A DNA stretch of 64,000 nucleotides from Plecoglossus altivelis. Its lineage: Eukaryota; Chordata; Actinopteri; Osmeriformes; Plecoglossidae. The position numbers and the translations under genes are program-made. Shown in pieces: positions 1-12,308 of the stretch. The stretch's first letter is position 1, and each line of letters begins with the position of its first letter. The notes under the pieces were generated by a model that worked only from the letters and a program-made list of their open reading frames with translations, ran no database searches and was not told where the DNA came from. The stretch is from the NCBI GenBank assembly GCA_036571765.1, contig BROE01000003.1:17424551-17488550 (forward strand), given 5' to 3'.

Positions 1-310
1 GAGGGAGGGAGGAGGGAGGAAAGCGAGGGAGGGAGAGGAGGAGGGAGGGGAGAGAGGAGGGAGGGGAGCAAGGGAGGGAGAGGAGGAGGGAGGGAAGGGA
101 GTGAGAGAAGGGAGATGAGGAGGGAGGGGAGGGAGGGGAGGAGGGAGGGTAGGGACAGGAGGAGGGAGGGAAGGAGGGAGGGGAAGGAGAGGAGGGAGAC
201 AGAGGAGGAGGGAGGGGAAGGAGAGGAGAGAGAGGAGGGAGGAGAGGAGGAGAGAGCGAAAGAGGAGGAGGGAGCAAAAGGGGAGGAGGGAGAGGAGAAG
301 GGAGGACAGA
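1..310. repeat. Polypurine (GGGA/GGAG) minisatellite
   Basis: Almost unbroken G/A sequence built from variants of GAGGGAGGGAGG. It lies in the long third intron of mtss2. Open frames across it encode only Arg/Glu/Gly low complexity and are not genes. Confidence 0.9.
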
Positions 311-533
311 GAGTACTGGCTCTTTTATCTCTATAACAGACCTCTCCAATGTCACTGTCAGTCGGCCAGCCAGCCAGCAGCCTCCTCCACACCTGCCAGA
401 ACCCCCCTCCCAGAGGAGATCAGCTGACAGCTACTTCCTGGGGAGGAACAGAGACTTCCTGTATGCAGAAGCCCTGGCCTCTGGCCCCCACTGACCCGCT
501 GGACACACTGCAATCACTGATCCACCACAGGAC

Positions 534-640
534 ACACATCCTCACAGAAACACACTCTCTCTCACACACACACATAAAAGCACACTCAAACACTCTCTTA
601 CACACACACACACACTCAAACACTCTCTCACAAACACACA
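534..640. repeat. CA-rich microsatellite
   Basis: Interrupted CACACA/CTCTCACA repeats in the mtss2 intron. Frames on both strands are repeat translations (His/Thr or Cys/Val rich). Confidence 0.85.
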
Positions 641-929
641 CCAGTGCTGCTACAGGTTCCTTTGCCAGGGCTGTTCACACAGTAAAAACATCCTCACACA
701 CACCCCAGAATGCAGCGTGTGGACGCAGACACAGATCAGACCTCCACAGTCTGCACGCGTGCACCAGCCTGTGGGCCTGAAGTGGATCTGCCCTGCTGTA
801 TTACTGGAACGCAAGGCTGAGCCTCTGGTATGCTGAGAAAATACAGAAGAAAGATGTATAAACATTTAAGTCCATCATTTACAGCATGGAAGGTGTCACA
901 GTCTTAGCCAGGGCCAGAGTAGGTAGGAG

Positions 930-1032
930 TGTAGACCCAGGGCCAGGGCCAGGGGCAGACCCAGGGCCAGGGGCAGACCCAGGGCCAGGGCCAGGGGCAG
1001 ACCGAGGGCCAGGGGCAGACCCAGGGCCAGGG
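930..1032. repeat. Minisatellite, CCAGGGCCAGGGGCAGAC units
   Basis: Tandem 18-24 bp units of CCAGGGCCAGGGGCAGAC type inside the mtss2 intron. No coding signal. Confidence 0.85.
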
Positions 1033-1204
1033 CAGCGGTGGAGGTCCAGGGCCAGCTAGGCAGGATGAGCTGGATCAGAGCCAGTGAGAGAGGCCCAGCC
1101 AGGCTCCTCACTGCTGGTTCTGATTATCCCGCTGGGTCTCTGGGGAGGAGCAGCACTTTAACAGGGTAGCTTTATAGGGACTCCCCTGCCAAAACAGCAG
1201 CTCC

Positions 1205-1352
1205 TGCAAGACCAGGACCAAACACCAGCACTAGGAACAAGACCAGGACCAAGACTAAGACCAGGACAATGGCTTGGACCAAGGCTAGGACTAAGGCTTG
1301 GACTAGGACCAGGACCAAGGCTAGGACCAAGACCAAGGCTAGGACTTGGACC
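1205..1352. repeat. Minisatellite, AGGACCAAGACCAAGGCT units
   Basis: Degenerate tandem array of 6-bp-based units (GACCAA, GGCTAG, GACTAG) in the mtss2 intron. Confidence 0.8.
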
Positions 1353-2674
1353 AGCTGGTCATGACTGGAGTCCTCAACTATTACAGAATTCCGCTGGCGC
1401 TGCATTTGGAATCAGAACTGTTCGAGAATTCCTTCGGATTTGGATTGGAATCAGAACTGTTTTACAATTCCATCAGAGCTGAGCTGGAACCCAGTGTGAG
1501 TGTTCCAGGGAGCACTGTGTACTTCCTGAGTCAACAGACTGTGTGTTTGTGTGGGATGGAAAGAGAAGGAAAGAAAAGAGGGAGGGAGGGATAGAAGACG
1601 AAGAGAGAGAGGAAAGGGGGAGGAGAGGGAGGGGTCCAGAACATCCACTCTGCAGTTGCTCCGGGGCTTGGAGTCTGGATGGACCATAGCTCCAAGCTCC
1701 TCCCCTCTCAGCCTCACCCCCCCTCCCCTCCTCCCTCCCCTCTTCTATTGAGCCCCTCTCGCCCCGCTAAACTGCCCCCGGGGGTGAGCTGGCAGGGGCA
1801 CAGTAGAGGCCAGTGATGGATGAAAGAGGACGGGGGTGCAGACGACGTGAGGGGCGGATGAAAGAAGAGCCAGAGTCCTGGGAAGCGAAGAGACGCCGGA
1901 TGGACGGGCTGACCAGCAGGTGCAACCATGGCGACGGTTTGGATGGATGTCAGCAAGCGTGTGGTTGCGTGCGACTGCGCGTGGGTTCATCCGTGTTTCT
2001 GCGGGAACGTATGTGTTTCTGCGTGTGATTTTGTGTAGGGGCATGTGCGTTTGCGTATAACACAAAACTGGTGCCCAGCGCTAGAACTTATTCAGTAGCT
2101 CCACTAAAGGGTGTATAACTGTGATTAAAGCCAATTCATCTGCCAGACCCACAGAGAGAATGCGAGAGAGAATGACAGGGAGATCTAGCCTGGAAGGTCT
2201 AGACAGACAGCAGAGGTTTGCCACCCGCACATTAAGAGAACATCTTGTCATTGTCTGAGCCGAGGAGGTAAACATGATCTGGACTGCATTAGTGGAGACT
2301 GAGAGACGTCAAGAGGAGGAGGAAGAGATAAATACAGCTAAAGGAACTTCCTGTCAAGGGACAGAGCTGTTGGTAAAAATAGCCCTTAAATCTGTGGCCC
2401 GCGGTCTCCAGATGTGCTTTTCATTACAAGGGAAGGAAAACAGTACTTTACAAGATGCTAGGGCTGTGTTTGTGTGTGGGGGGGGGGAGAGGCTTGGAGG
2501 CTAGAAGGCTAGGATAGTAAGGGGGGGAATGCCCTAGCTACCTTATGGCATATCTCATCTTCCCAGCTGTACTCCCCCCCCCCTCCCCCCCTCACACACA
2601 CAGCAGAACACAGACAGAGGCTTATATGGAGACACAGGCATAGAGGGAGAACCAGGGGAAAGAGGGAGGAAACG

Positions 2675-2735
2675 AGAGCCAGGGAGCGAGGGAGGGAGGG
2701 AGAGAAGGAGGGAGGGAGAGAAGGAGGGAGGGGCA
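2675..2735. repeat. Purine tract
   Basis: GAGGGAGGGAGGGAGAGAAGG-type tandem units. Between here and 3300 there is also a run of about 20 C residues near 3093-3112. The rest of 1360-3300 shows no exon that I can recognise. Confidence 0.8.
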
Positions 2736-3309
2736 AGATGAAGAAGGGGAGGAGGGTGTCTGTTCCCTCCTGTGGTTTTACAGGGGAGTTTCTGTCTGAC
2801 AAGAAGCACATGTTGAGTGTGAGGTGGAGAACTCACCTCAGGTGCTCTTCCCTCGGCTGGACTGAACAGCTGGAAGGACACGCGACTGGACCCTCTTATA
2901 GGGTAGGTCATCTACCCCCCCAACCTGAACGGTAGGTTCTGTACCCTACCAAGCATCTAACCTCCCTGCCGCATCCCTCTCCTGCTGACCTCTGACCCCA
3001 CAGCCGAGGTGGCCACCGTGACGACCTTCTCCCGCCTCTCCACCAACCACCACTCTGCCTGATTAAAAACACGGCCTCCCTCTCGCTACCTCCTCCCCCC
3101 CCCCCCCCCCCCCTCACCCCAAACCCCCCTCACCCTCCCTCGCTTTATGATCCTCTCACATTCCTTCATCGGAGTCCCTTGTTCGCCCTCCCCTCAGCTC
3201 TCTGAGTGAACACACTGTTCCCCAGCTTGTGTTGTCTTCTCCCGTGTGGCCCGCAGAGTGTACTTTCCACACTGCCAACACGCCTGCTGCTCTCTGCATC
3301 TCAGCAGAA

Positions 3310-3346
3310 ACAACCAGGCAGGCAGACACAGTAAAACCAAGACAGG

Positions 3347-3379
<33 letters not shown>

Positions 3380-3692
3380 AGGCAGGCAGGCAGGCATAAA
3401 GAGAGGCGGGTATGCAGGCAGACACAAACAGAAAGACAGGCAGAGACTTAAACAGAGACAGGCAGACAGACAGGCAGACAGATAAGTGGCAGGTAGGCAG
3501 GCAGGCAGACATGCAGGTAGGCAGACAGACAGACAGACAGATACAAACAGAAAGACAGGCAGAGACTTAAACAAAGACAGGCAGACAGACAGGCAGACAG
3601 ATAAGTGGTAGGCAGGCAGGCAGGCAGACATGCAGGTAGGCAGACAGACAGACAGACAGACACAAACAGAAAGACAGGCAGAGACTAAAACA
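3310..3692. repeat. GACA/GGCA tetranucleotide repeat with ~120-bp higher-order unit
   Basis: CAGACAGACAGG and GGCAGGCA tetranucleotides. A larger unit beginning ACAAACAGAAAGACAGGCAG recurs at about 3424, 3543 and 3662, giving two full copies and a partial third of 118-120 bp. In mtss2 intron 3. Confidence 0.9.
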
Positions 3693-3839
3693 GAAGTACA
3701 GAAAGTTGTGACGCTCGGTAGCTAGCTGAATGTTTGAGGTGACCTTAAATCTGGAGGACGTTAAACCCCCGGAAGGACAACATGCAATCAGTGCTGATGG
3801 CCTGGGTGAGCGCAGTGGCACACATCCATCACACCACCC

Positions 3840-4070
3840 CACACACCTACCCTGCTACATGCTAACAACACACCCAGCACTCCTACCCTGCTACATGCTA
3901 ACAACACACCCAGCACACTTCTGCTGCTACATGCTAACAACACACCCAAGCAGTCCTACCCTGCTACATGCTAATAACACACTCAGCACACATCCCCTGC
4001 TACATGCTACATGCTAAGAACACACCCAGCATACCTAGACTGCTACATACTAACAACACACCTAGCTCAC
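3840..4070. repeat. Minisatellite, ~38-bp CTGCTACATGCTAACAACAC units
   Basis: About six or seven degenerate tandem copies of a unit containing CTGCTACATGCTAACAACAC then ACCCAGCAC. Short frames here are repeat translations. The stretch 4080-4800 has no recognisable exon. Confidence 0.85.
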
Positions 4071-4807
4071 CTACACTAAACCCTGCTTTAGTCTACATGC
4101 TGCACACAGTTAAGCTGATCATAGAGCAGCCTGGCCAAACATTACAGACAGAGTACTCCAGACAGTTCTGAAGGTCTTGCACGTACGTCTAATCCCTCAG
4201 CATCCTACACGGTTCAGATGAGACGGTACTATATGCTAACATCAAACTTAAAGAGAAACAATTGGAACAGGCCTGTCCACCCACGTTAGTGATTCACACA
4301 CAATCCTTTAAATACACAGGCGTATTCCTCACCCTAAATCCCTGAATCCACCTCAAAACAACTAGCTTACACGGGGGATTTCAGTGGGAACCCCACAACC
4401 CCTAAGGACAGTAAAGGCATCCCACCCTCACCACCTCCACCGCTACCCCCACCCCACTACTCTGCCACCCTCTTCAACTACATGACTATTTATCCAGGCA
4501 TGAACCTTCAACAGCGCGCACACACCCTTGCCTCCCCCCCCTGCCTCCCCCTCTCCCTCTCCCGGGTCAGTCAAACCTGCCCTAGACCCCGTTGGCATGG
4601 CTCACTCTCATTGGTGAAGATGTCTAATGGCTTGAGTGCTGCGTGGGGCTGACAGTAATCTCCTGTCCTGGTGCTGTGTCTCCCCCAGCCTGGTGGAAGA
4701 ACAGACCTTGGGATCTCTGTGCCATCTGGCGCTCTGGAGAAGCAGATTACTTCCTCACTGACACACTGATCTACTGGAGCTCTGTACACTGCTCTGTTTA
4801 TGCTAAG

Positions 4808-4853
4808 TGTGTGTGTGTGTGTGTGTGTATGTGTGTATGTGTGTGTGTGTAGG
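4808..4853. repeat. GT microsatellite
   Basis: (GT)n with two TATGTGTATGTG interruptions. Confidence 0.9.
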
Positions 4854-5169
4854 TGAGAGAGAGAGAAAGAGACATCTCTCCATTCTTCACATCCTCATCA
4901 TCCCCTCCTTCTCTCCTCTTACTCCTCCTCCCCCAGAAGCAGGACAGTGAGAGAGTGAATATGTTAGAGCTTGGAAAGGCTGATCAAGAAATATGGTGTG
5001 ATCGAGTCCGGTTGAGTGTGTGTGTGACAGAGATAGAGAGAGCTTGACTAAGGGTATGTGTTTGTGCGATCGAGGCCAGCTAAGAGGATTAAATCCACGC
5101 CGGGCTACTGGCTACAGAGAGAGATGTAGGGACGTCTAATACAAGCCAAACCTCTACCCCCACCTTCAC

Positions 5170-5395
5170 TCAATTGCTCCCTCCCTCCTTCCCCCTGCCT
5201 CCCTCCCTCCCTCCGTCCCCTCCTCTCCCTGCCTCCCTCCCTCCTCCCCCTCTTTCCCCTCCTCCCCTCCTCTCCCCTCTCCCCTGCCTCCCTCCTCTTC
5301 CTCTCCCCCTGCCTCCCTCCCTCCAACCCTGCCTGCCCTCCCACTTTCCCCTCCCCCCCTGCCTCCCCCCACTTCCCCTCCCCTGCCTCTGCATA
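5170..5395. repeat. Polypyrimidine CCTCCCTCC tract
   Basis: C/T-only tract of CCCTGCCTCCCTCC-type units. It runs into the first copy of the large duplication described next. Confidence 0.85.
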
Positions 5396-6350
5396 GTGAG
5401 CTGTGTCGACCACACCCAAATCATGGAAGTCTTAACCATCCTGCTCGCCGACTTGCATATGACCCCCTCTCAGTTCGCACCACAGGCCCAACCATATAGG
5501 ATGTTTCTCTTCCACATTCCCTATAAACCCTCTATACCGAGTGCACCACACACTCTCACACATGCACAACACCCTGACACACACACTCTATAGATACGCG
5601 CACACACACGCTTGACACACACTGTCACAACACCCTTAACACACACACACACGCACACCTCTACCACACACAGACACACACTCTCACAAACACCCTTACA
5701 CAGACACACACATTCCACACAAATTCTACCACACACACCGCAGAAGCCCATGCGTTGAATGAGGCAGAGGTAAGAAGACCTGTAAGAAAATAGACAAGAA
5801 ATAGCCAGAAATAGACTCCAAATACAACCATCAAATAGGCTGTGTGTCCTCCCACTTTCCCCTCCCCCCCTGCCTCCCTCCCACCTTCCCCTCCCCCCTG
5901 CCTCTGCATGTGAGCTGTGTCGACCCACTCACCCAAATATGGAGTCGTAACCATCCTGCTCCCGACTTCATATGAGGCCCCCCTCTCAGTCGCACCACAG
6001 GCCCACCATATAGGATTTTCTCTTCCACATTCCCTCATACCCTCTATACCGAGTGCACACACACTCTCACACATGCACACACCCTGACACACACACTCTA
6101 ATACGCGCACACACACGCTGACACACACTGTCACAAACACCCTTACACACACACACACGCACACTCTACCACACACAGACACACACTCTCACAAACACCC
6201 TTACACAGACACACTTTCACACACAATCTACCACACACACCGCAGAAGCCCATGCGTTGAATGAGGCAGAGGTAAGAAGACCTGTAAGAAAATAGACAAG
6301 AAATAGCCAGAAATAGACTCCAAATACAACCATCAAATAGGCTGTGTGTC
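5337..6350. repeat. Tandem duplication, two copies of ~505 bp
   Basis: Copy 1 (about 5337-5847) and copy 2 (about 5848-6350) both begin CCTCCCACTTTCCCCTCC and end with AATAGGCTGTGTGTC. They share the same internal order of landmarks: GAGCTGTGTCGACC, ACCATATAGGAT, CA microsatellite, and CATGCGTTGAATGAGGCAGA. The copies differ mostly by isolated one-base insertions and deletions. Each contains an imperfect CA microsatellite. No exon is seen in either copy. Confidence 0.85.
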
Positions 6351-6439
6351 TGGGACGGTTTTATCGTCCGCAGCTGGACGGCTCAGTCCGCTTCTCCCAG
6401 ACGTAGTAGGACCATCAGGAAGCATACAGAAACGCTTAC

Positions 6440-7115
6440 ACAAGACTCAGACACACATACACACATGCCAAAGTGCTTGGTATTCCACCCCTCCATCTGC
6501 CTTATAAAACAGGCGCTGACGCCAGACACATAAACTCTCCAAACGGGCATAACCCACATGAACACACACACACATACACACACACACACACAGTTGGGAG
6601 GCCAGACCTGAAGTCAAACCAAGACCTTGAGATGAGGGAGAGAGAGGAAGAGGAGAGACAAGCTTGTTGACAGAGATGGTGGCGTTGGAAATATAAAAAC
6701 TCCTAATCATGTTCCACAAACTAGGGGCCCTCGCCCTGGCATCATCGAATACATCCCCCCCTCTGTCCTCCAGAGATGGGAGGGCACGAGGACAGGATGG
6801 AGGTGTATTCAGAGGGCAGGAAGGGAGAGAGAGCAGTGCTGGCGATGAGGATGAGGTCCTAGAGTGAAATGGGGAGTGTGTCAGGGGTACGTTAGGAAAA
6901 AAGAGATGTGATGAAACCTCCAGCTGTGACACACACACGCACACATAAACACACACGCACACATAAACACACACCCACTGCTGTGTCTAATGCTGGGGGA
7001 GTCAAGCCTGAATATTGCCAACAGTGCATGCAATTGACCTCCCCGTGTGGTGTAATAACTGACATTGACACACACACCCACCCACCCACATGCTCACATG
7101 TGCGCACACCCACAC
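6440..7115. repeat. Scattered CA microsatellites
   Basis: Short CA arrays at about 6555-6592, 6930-6975 and 7065-7110 separated by unique sequence. The remaining unique sequence to 8730 (mtss2 intron 3) shows no exon that I recognise. A GT array lies at about 8213-8242. Confidence 0.8.
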
Positions 7116-8730
7116 AATCAGAGCCGTACAAGAGTTTCCCAGATCTATGATCTGTTTTCCTGCTTTCTTAAGAGTGCATTAAAACCTCATCAGTCTCTCT
7201 CTCCCTCGCTCGGCCTGTCGTACTCTGCCACAATACAACACAGCATCCGGTCTTTTCTCATTAGAAGGTGTAGAATGTTCCGGGCCTTTGGGCCTATCCA
7301 GACCCCTTATTCCCCGTCCTGTCCCGTTCCTTAGACAATGGCCTGGGACCGCTCTTTCTGTTCCAACACCAGGCAGAACCAGTAGCTATTGACATTCCTG
7401 CTGCCTGAGGAACCACCATGGCAGTTTGGACCTTTCTGAAGACTCAGGGTTCCCTGAGGACACATGCCATGGACGTGGTTCTGTGTCAAACACTAGAAAA
7501 CCCAGAACAGCTTGTTCCTCTTCTCTCCCTGTAGCGCCAGCGTCCGTACCAGAAGAAGAACGCCGGCGCTTCGTACGGCGTTAGATTGCTCGTCTGTCAA
7601 CGTTTGGCCTCCATGTCATTTCTGTGCGTTTGGCTACTGGGGTTTTTATTAATCCTGAGTGACTGACTGCAGTGGGAGTGGGCATATGTTAGAAGTGACA
7701 TACTTACACGGATCTCCACAGGATGATCACTCTCTGACCAGCTTTCTCCAAAAGCCGTTTTTTCACGTTCTCCTCCAAGTTCTCTTTCGCTCACCCCCTC
7801 TCTTCCTTTCCTCTCCTCCCCCTCTCATCCCTACCCTCATCCCTCAATCCCTCCACAAAGAATGCCCTTTGAAGTGCTTTCCTGGCACAGGGAGATGATC
7901 TGCAGGTGAAACAGCTGTTGCCGTGTTTTGTGTCCTTGGCTTGGCTGATATCCATGGCGCACACTAACCCAAAACCCAGCATTACGCGTGTGTTTATCTG
8001 AAGTTCTGTAGTTGTTAAGCTAAGCTGCACAGCCGAGCTTGTGGGAGAGGGTAGCGGAGGAGCTAACTATGGATCAAAGCTGAGAATGTGCGAACATTGA
8101 AGAGGCCATAGCTACAACCCCCAGCTGGGCCCTGAATGTGGCAGGGCCATCCAGCGCATGAGCGCACGAAAGCTACAGTTAGGTGGTAGGACACCAGCTG
8201 TTACTGCCATGTGTGAGTGTGTGTGAGTGTGTGTGTGTGCTGGGGGCGTGTGTGTAAGGACGTGTCTGTGTGTACATACAAGTTTTTTTTGTGAGTGGTT
8301 GGTTTTTGACCTTAATACTGCTTCCATGAAGTCAGAGGGAGATCGTGTTTTAATCAGAGTGTTGCAGACAGCAGATCGTACTGGATCTGGACAGTGAGAG
8401 ATCAGTACAGCTCACCAGACCTGAGAACAATGACCTCATCCCTCCCTCCCTCCCCCTTGCCCCCCTCCCTCCACACAGCCATCCTTCCTTCCCCCTCCGC
8501 TCCCCTGCTGTACAACACTGCATCCTCCTAAATAAATGACTACACCCAGTTTTCACCACCAAAATAAAGCCCGAAGCTGCTTGAGAGTTCGTGTGACCTT
8601 TGCTACGCAGTTGCATGACCGTTCATGTGACCTTCAAGAACAGTGTGGACACAGCATGACCTGTGGTCAGATAGTGAGGAACGTTTCGAATGTTATGCTA
8701 ATAGACTGTAGCACGACAGCTTCTCCATAC

Positions 8731-9359
8731 CTCTGGAGTTGGTCGCCATGTCAGCCACCTTCTGAAAGGCCTCTAAGAAGGCCACCGCTGCTAGAACCGT
8801 GGTCCTGAAGAGGGAGGTAGGGAGAAGAGGAGGGAGGGAGAAGAGGGAGAAGAGGAGGGAGGGAGGGAGAAGAGGAGGGAGAAGAGGAGGGAGGGAGGGA
8901 AGGAGGTAGGGGTAGAGAGAGAGAAAGAGAAGTCAACAGACAGTAAAAGAAACAGTGTAACTAGGACAGTGTGCTTTCAGAAGCCAGTCTCACCTGAGTT
9001 GGGAGTGCAGTTTTGTAGCCTTGGCACTAAAGTCCTCCCACACTGGATAGGAGCTCTGAAACACAGAAACAGGATGAGACAGGACTTCACTCCACACACG
9101 CAGGTGTGCTTGCTTTCAGGTGTGCTAAGCTATATCAAGTGGCTACAAACAGAGAATCCGTTTCGCAGGCTAAAATGCCAATCTGCAGATTCCACGCAGA
9201 GCAAAGATGACATGACACACCTGAGATAAACAGCTCAAGCTTAGCTTCTGCCCTGGGGCTGAGGCTGGACCATTTTTACATCCATATGCTTCTACACGCT
9301 TTCTCTGCAACCTTTTTCAAAGGGCAACATACTTATGTTGAAACAATCAACCTGGGGTA

Positions 9360-9401
<42 letters not shown>

Positions 9402-12308
9402 GAAAGGTGAGGTAGCTCAGGTTGTGATAGATTTGCCCTAGGGGTTATGTCTGGATCGGATCTCCTTCACGAGCATCGAAGAGGCACACAAACAGCGACG
9501 TCTGCCTCATGACAGCCCAGAGGTTTGAGACTGGAACTGAGCCTGAGACAGCTGGCGATGCCACAGACCAGGAGAGAGAAGAAGAGGAGGAGGAGGAGGA
9601 GGAGGAGGAGGAGCAGAGGGAGGAAAACCAAGGACAGGAAGAGGGAAGTGAAGGAAAGGAGGAGGGAAAGAGAGAAGCTAAGGAGAGAAATAGGATGCAC
9701 TGTGCAAATTCTATGCATTTCTGTCAGTCACCAGTAGAGCATTTGTGACTCACAGACGGTCAAACACACTTGTCACGTTTATAATCTCCTGTGCTTCACC
9801 ATGTGACCATCATCTCAGCGCTAACCAACTCTCCCTGTCACTAATCAGTGTCGCTATCATTAAACTGTTGATCCAAACCCACCCTCTCCTCTCCTGCTAG
9901 TCTCAGGGCTACAGCAGGTGGTTAGTTATCCTCCAGTCAGAACCTCCTCAAGCAGGAGGCAGGGAACCAGGTGAAGAAGGGGTGGTGAAGATGGGCTAGA
10001 AGATGCTTGTCTCTCTCTCTATGTCTCTCTCTCTCTCTCTCCCTCTCTAGCACCATGTACGGAAGAACAGGGGAAGAGACGGAGAGGAGATGAAGGGAAG
10101 GAGAGAGGACAGGGATGGGGAGAGGAGATGAAGTGGAGGAGAGAGGAGGGCGAGAGGACAGGGATGGGGAGAGGAGATGAAGGGAAGGAGAGAGGACAGG
10201 GATGGGGAGAGGAGGGGGGACAGGGGGCGGAGGGTCGAAGAGAAGCAGGAGACGGAGATAAACGGTGGGGGAGAGATACAGATCCCTTTCCTCTAGTGAA
10301 ATCATCAGGGGACGTGTGCACAGGCCTGTTAAACACTATCTACGTGGCCCAGGTGTGGCTGTTATCATCGTTACTGGTTACTGTCATGGGAATGTGTGCA
10401 TGGAGGGGGTGGTGGGGGGGGATTGGGAATTGACTTATTGTAGCCTGTGCTAACCTAGCTTAGATACCACACAAACAACTGTGACATAGCTTTTTCCTAA
10501 TAGACTGTGATTAGCGTAGCCTAGCCTAGCCTCCTTCCCCTGACTCCCAGCAGCTGGCTCAGGGCTCCATGGCTACAGACGCCACACTGGAACTAATTTG
10601 CCAAATATTTCAAATGCGGCTCTGTGCTCAGAGCCTGGCTATGTGCTCATGCTGCATGGATCCCAGCTGATTATCAATGACACTGCCAGCGAATGAGCAT
10701 GTTTTAAAGGCATGAGGATGTAGGGTGATGAAGTGGTATGCCAATATTTAAAGCTGGATACTTTACAGGCTCTGACGACTGATACTCATAAATAGCCAGT
10801 ATCGAATGAGCATGGCCAGTTAGCTACGGTTTCGAAGTGATCAATAGAAGAGTTTGGCTACTGGTGACGGTATAAGGACAGGACAGGCTGGTGGGGCTTA
10901 TGACTGTGGTTGATTTCTGAGTTCTCATTCTCAGCTACTACCTGTGGTTCATGAATGAAGAGGTTAAGGGTGAGGGCTTCCTGTCGTGTGACTGAATCCC
11001 TTTAGGATAACAGCACCAGGGTGTAGCTGTGTGCTTCTCAGCAGGGTTAATGGACACGTCCACCCATCAGAACAGTCCCAGCTGCTGTGCAGGTCACTGA
11101 TCTCTAACGGGCTCTCCTTGCTTGACCCTCAACTCCCTCTCACATAACTGTGGAAACACTCACAAACACAGCCCTCTCTTTCTCTCTCCCCCACCACTCT
11201 TTCTCTCTCCCCTTCCTCTCTCTCCCTCCCCCACCACTCTCTCTCTTCCCTTCCTCTCTCCCCCCCACCTCTCTTTCTCTCTCCCCTTCCTCTCTCTCAC
11301 CACTCTCTCTCTCCCCTTCCTCTCTCTCTCCCCTTCCTCTCTCTCGCCCACCTCTCTTTCTCTCTCCCCCACCACTCTTTCTCTCTCCCCTTCCTCTCTC
11401 ACTCACTTCTCTTTCTCTCCCTCACCCTCTCTTTCTCTCTACTCCTCTCTCCCTCACCTCTCTTTTCCTCTCTCTCTTTCCCTCTACTCCTCTCTCTCCA
11501 CACACCACTGATAAAACTGGCATTTTGCTATTTAACAGAGTCAAGGCTTCAGGTATGTTAGGATAGGCAGAGACACACAGAGACACTAGAAAAGTGATGT
11601 TGCTATCGCATATTTGGGAGAAGGACAGGGATTCACAGCAGAAAGTGTTAATCCAGCAGGCCATGTTTGGTCCCCAAGATCATTTATCGGATGTTTCTGA
11701 TGCGTAAGTAAGAGAGCTTCTCTGTGTTCATCTCACCAGGTCTGAGTAACAACAGACACCATGCTCCCGTCATCTCTCATATAAGTGCCCAGCCTATCTG
11801 TTGATAGGGGTCAACCGGAAAAACAGATTCGGCCAGACCGTTACAAACAGTAATATTTAGGTGCTTTCAATTATTTGGCCGACTCATTAGCACCTGCGAC
11901 AAACGTGAGGGATATTACAGTAAGTAGTCGATGTTATTTATTTGTTTGGCTGTTTTAAAAAGGACATAAAGAATTCAAAGACAACAGCAAAAGACACGAC
12001 AACTAATTGGCACCGTTGGCAAAATCGTAATCTAAAATGTTGTTGCAACCTCACAACCGCCTGTTCAACCTGCACGTTATGCAAATGACACAAAGGAAAA
12101 CATAATTCATGACAGATTTCTGCCAACACGTCTCCCTGATGGGGGAGCATAGGGAGACGAAACAAAGGCAGTAAAATGTGTCTGATCAACCATGCAATAA
12201 TCGTTCGGATATCAGTCTACTTCAATCTGTGTACGGTACCTTCATGTCGTTGACGATCGCCTGGAATAAACCACCAAGCGCTCCACACTCCCTTTCCACC
12301 GACTCCAT
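8731..12308 (-). CDS. mtss2: MTSS I-BAR domain containing 2 (ABBA), N-terminal exons; gene continues left of the window
   Basis: Three minus-strand coding exons: 12308-12240 (23 aa, starts MESVERECGALGGLFQAIV), 9055-8994 (begins SSYPVWEDF, ends KLHSQL) and 8804-8731 (TTVLAAVAFL then EAFQKVADMATNSR). All have GT/AG borders and compatible phases. Together they give about 68 residues of the N-terminal I-BAR (IMD) helix. The family binds PI(4,5)P2 membranes and actin and shapes protrusions. ECGALGGLFQAIVNDMK and SSYP distinguish MTSS2 from MTSS1, which has ECSALGGLFQTIISDMKGSYP. The start ATG opens the conserved N-terminus. The next exon (expected to carry an RMCMRHRSIE-like motif) was looked for in 1-8730 and not found, so it probably lies beyond the window edge. 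Intron 1 is 3.2 kb; intron 3 is over 8.7 kb. Gene identity is firm; the C-terminal part is unseen. Confidence 0.9.
8815..8928. repeat. GGA/GAAGAGG minisatellite just upstream of mtss2 exon 3
   Basis: Purine array of GAGGGAGGGAGAAGAG units. On the transcribed strand it is a long polypyrimidine tract starting about 10 bases from the exon 3 acceptor. Confidence 0.85.
9364..9396. repeat. GT microsatellite
   Basis: Uninterrupted GT array of about 16 units in mtss2 intron 1. A GAG/GGA tract lies at about 9577-9615. Confidence 0.9.
10070..10222. repeat. Minisatellite, GAGGACAGGGATGGGGAGAG units
   Basis: Three to four copies of a roughly 38-57 bp unit containing GAGGACAGGGATGGGGAGAG plus GAGATGAAGGGAAGG, in mtss2 intron 1. 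The unique sequence 10230-11150 has no recognisable exon. Confidence 0.85.
11170..11505. repeat. CT-rich minisatellite
   Basis: Repeats of CTCTTTCTCTCTCCCCTTCC and CTCTCTCCCCCACCACTC. Ser/Pro-Leu frames and their Arg/Glu/Gly antisense shadows are repeat translations. Sequence from 11510 to 12239 is unique intron sequence. Confidence 0.9.

Noticed and set aside
3156..3842. Cys/Leu/Ser-rich frames of up to 145 codons
   Set aside because: Direct translations of GACA/GGCA tetranucleotide repeats.
5105..5593. Long Gly/Arg and Pro/Leu frames on both strands
   Set aside because: Translations of a purine/pyrimidine tract; open on both strands because the tract lacks stop codons.
7520..7585. CCTGTAG-bounded plus-strand frame RQRPYQKKNAGASYGVR
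   Set aside because: Isolated, short and on the opposite strand to mtss2; no family match.
8112..8327. Minus-strand frame considered as a further mtss2 exon
   Set aside because: Its sequence does not match the I-BAR domain after exon 3 and the borders do not fit the required phase.
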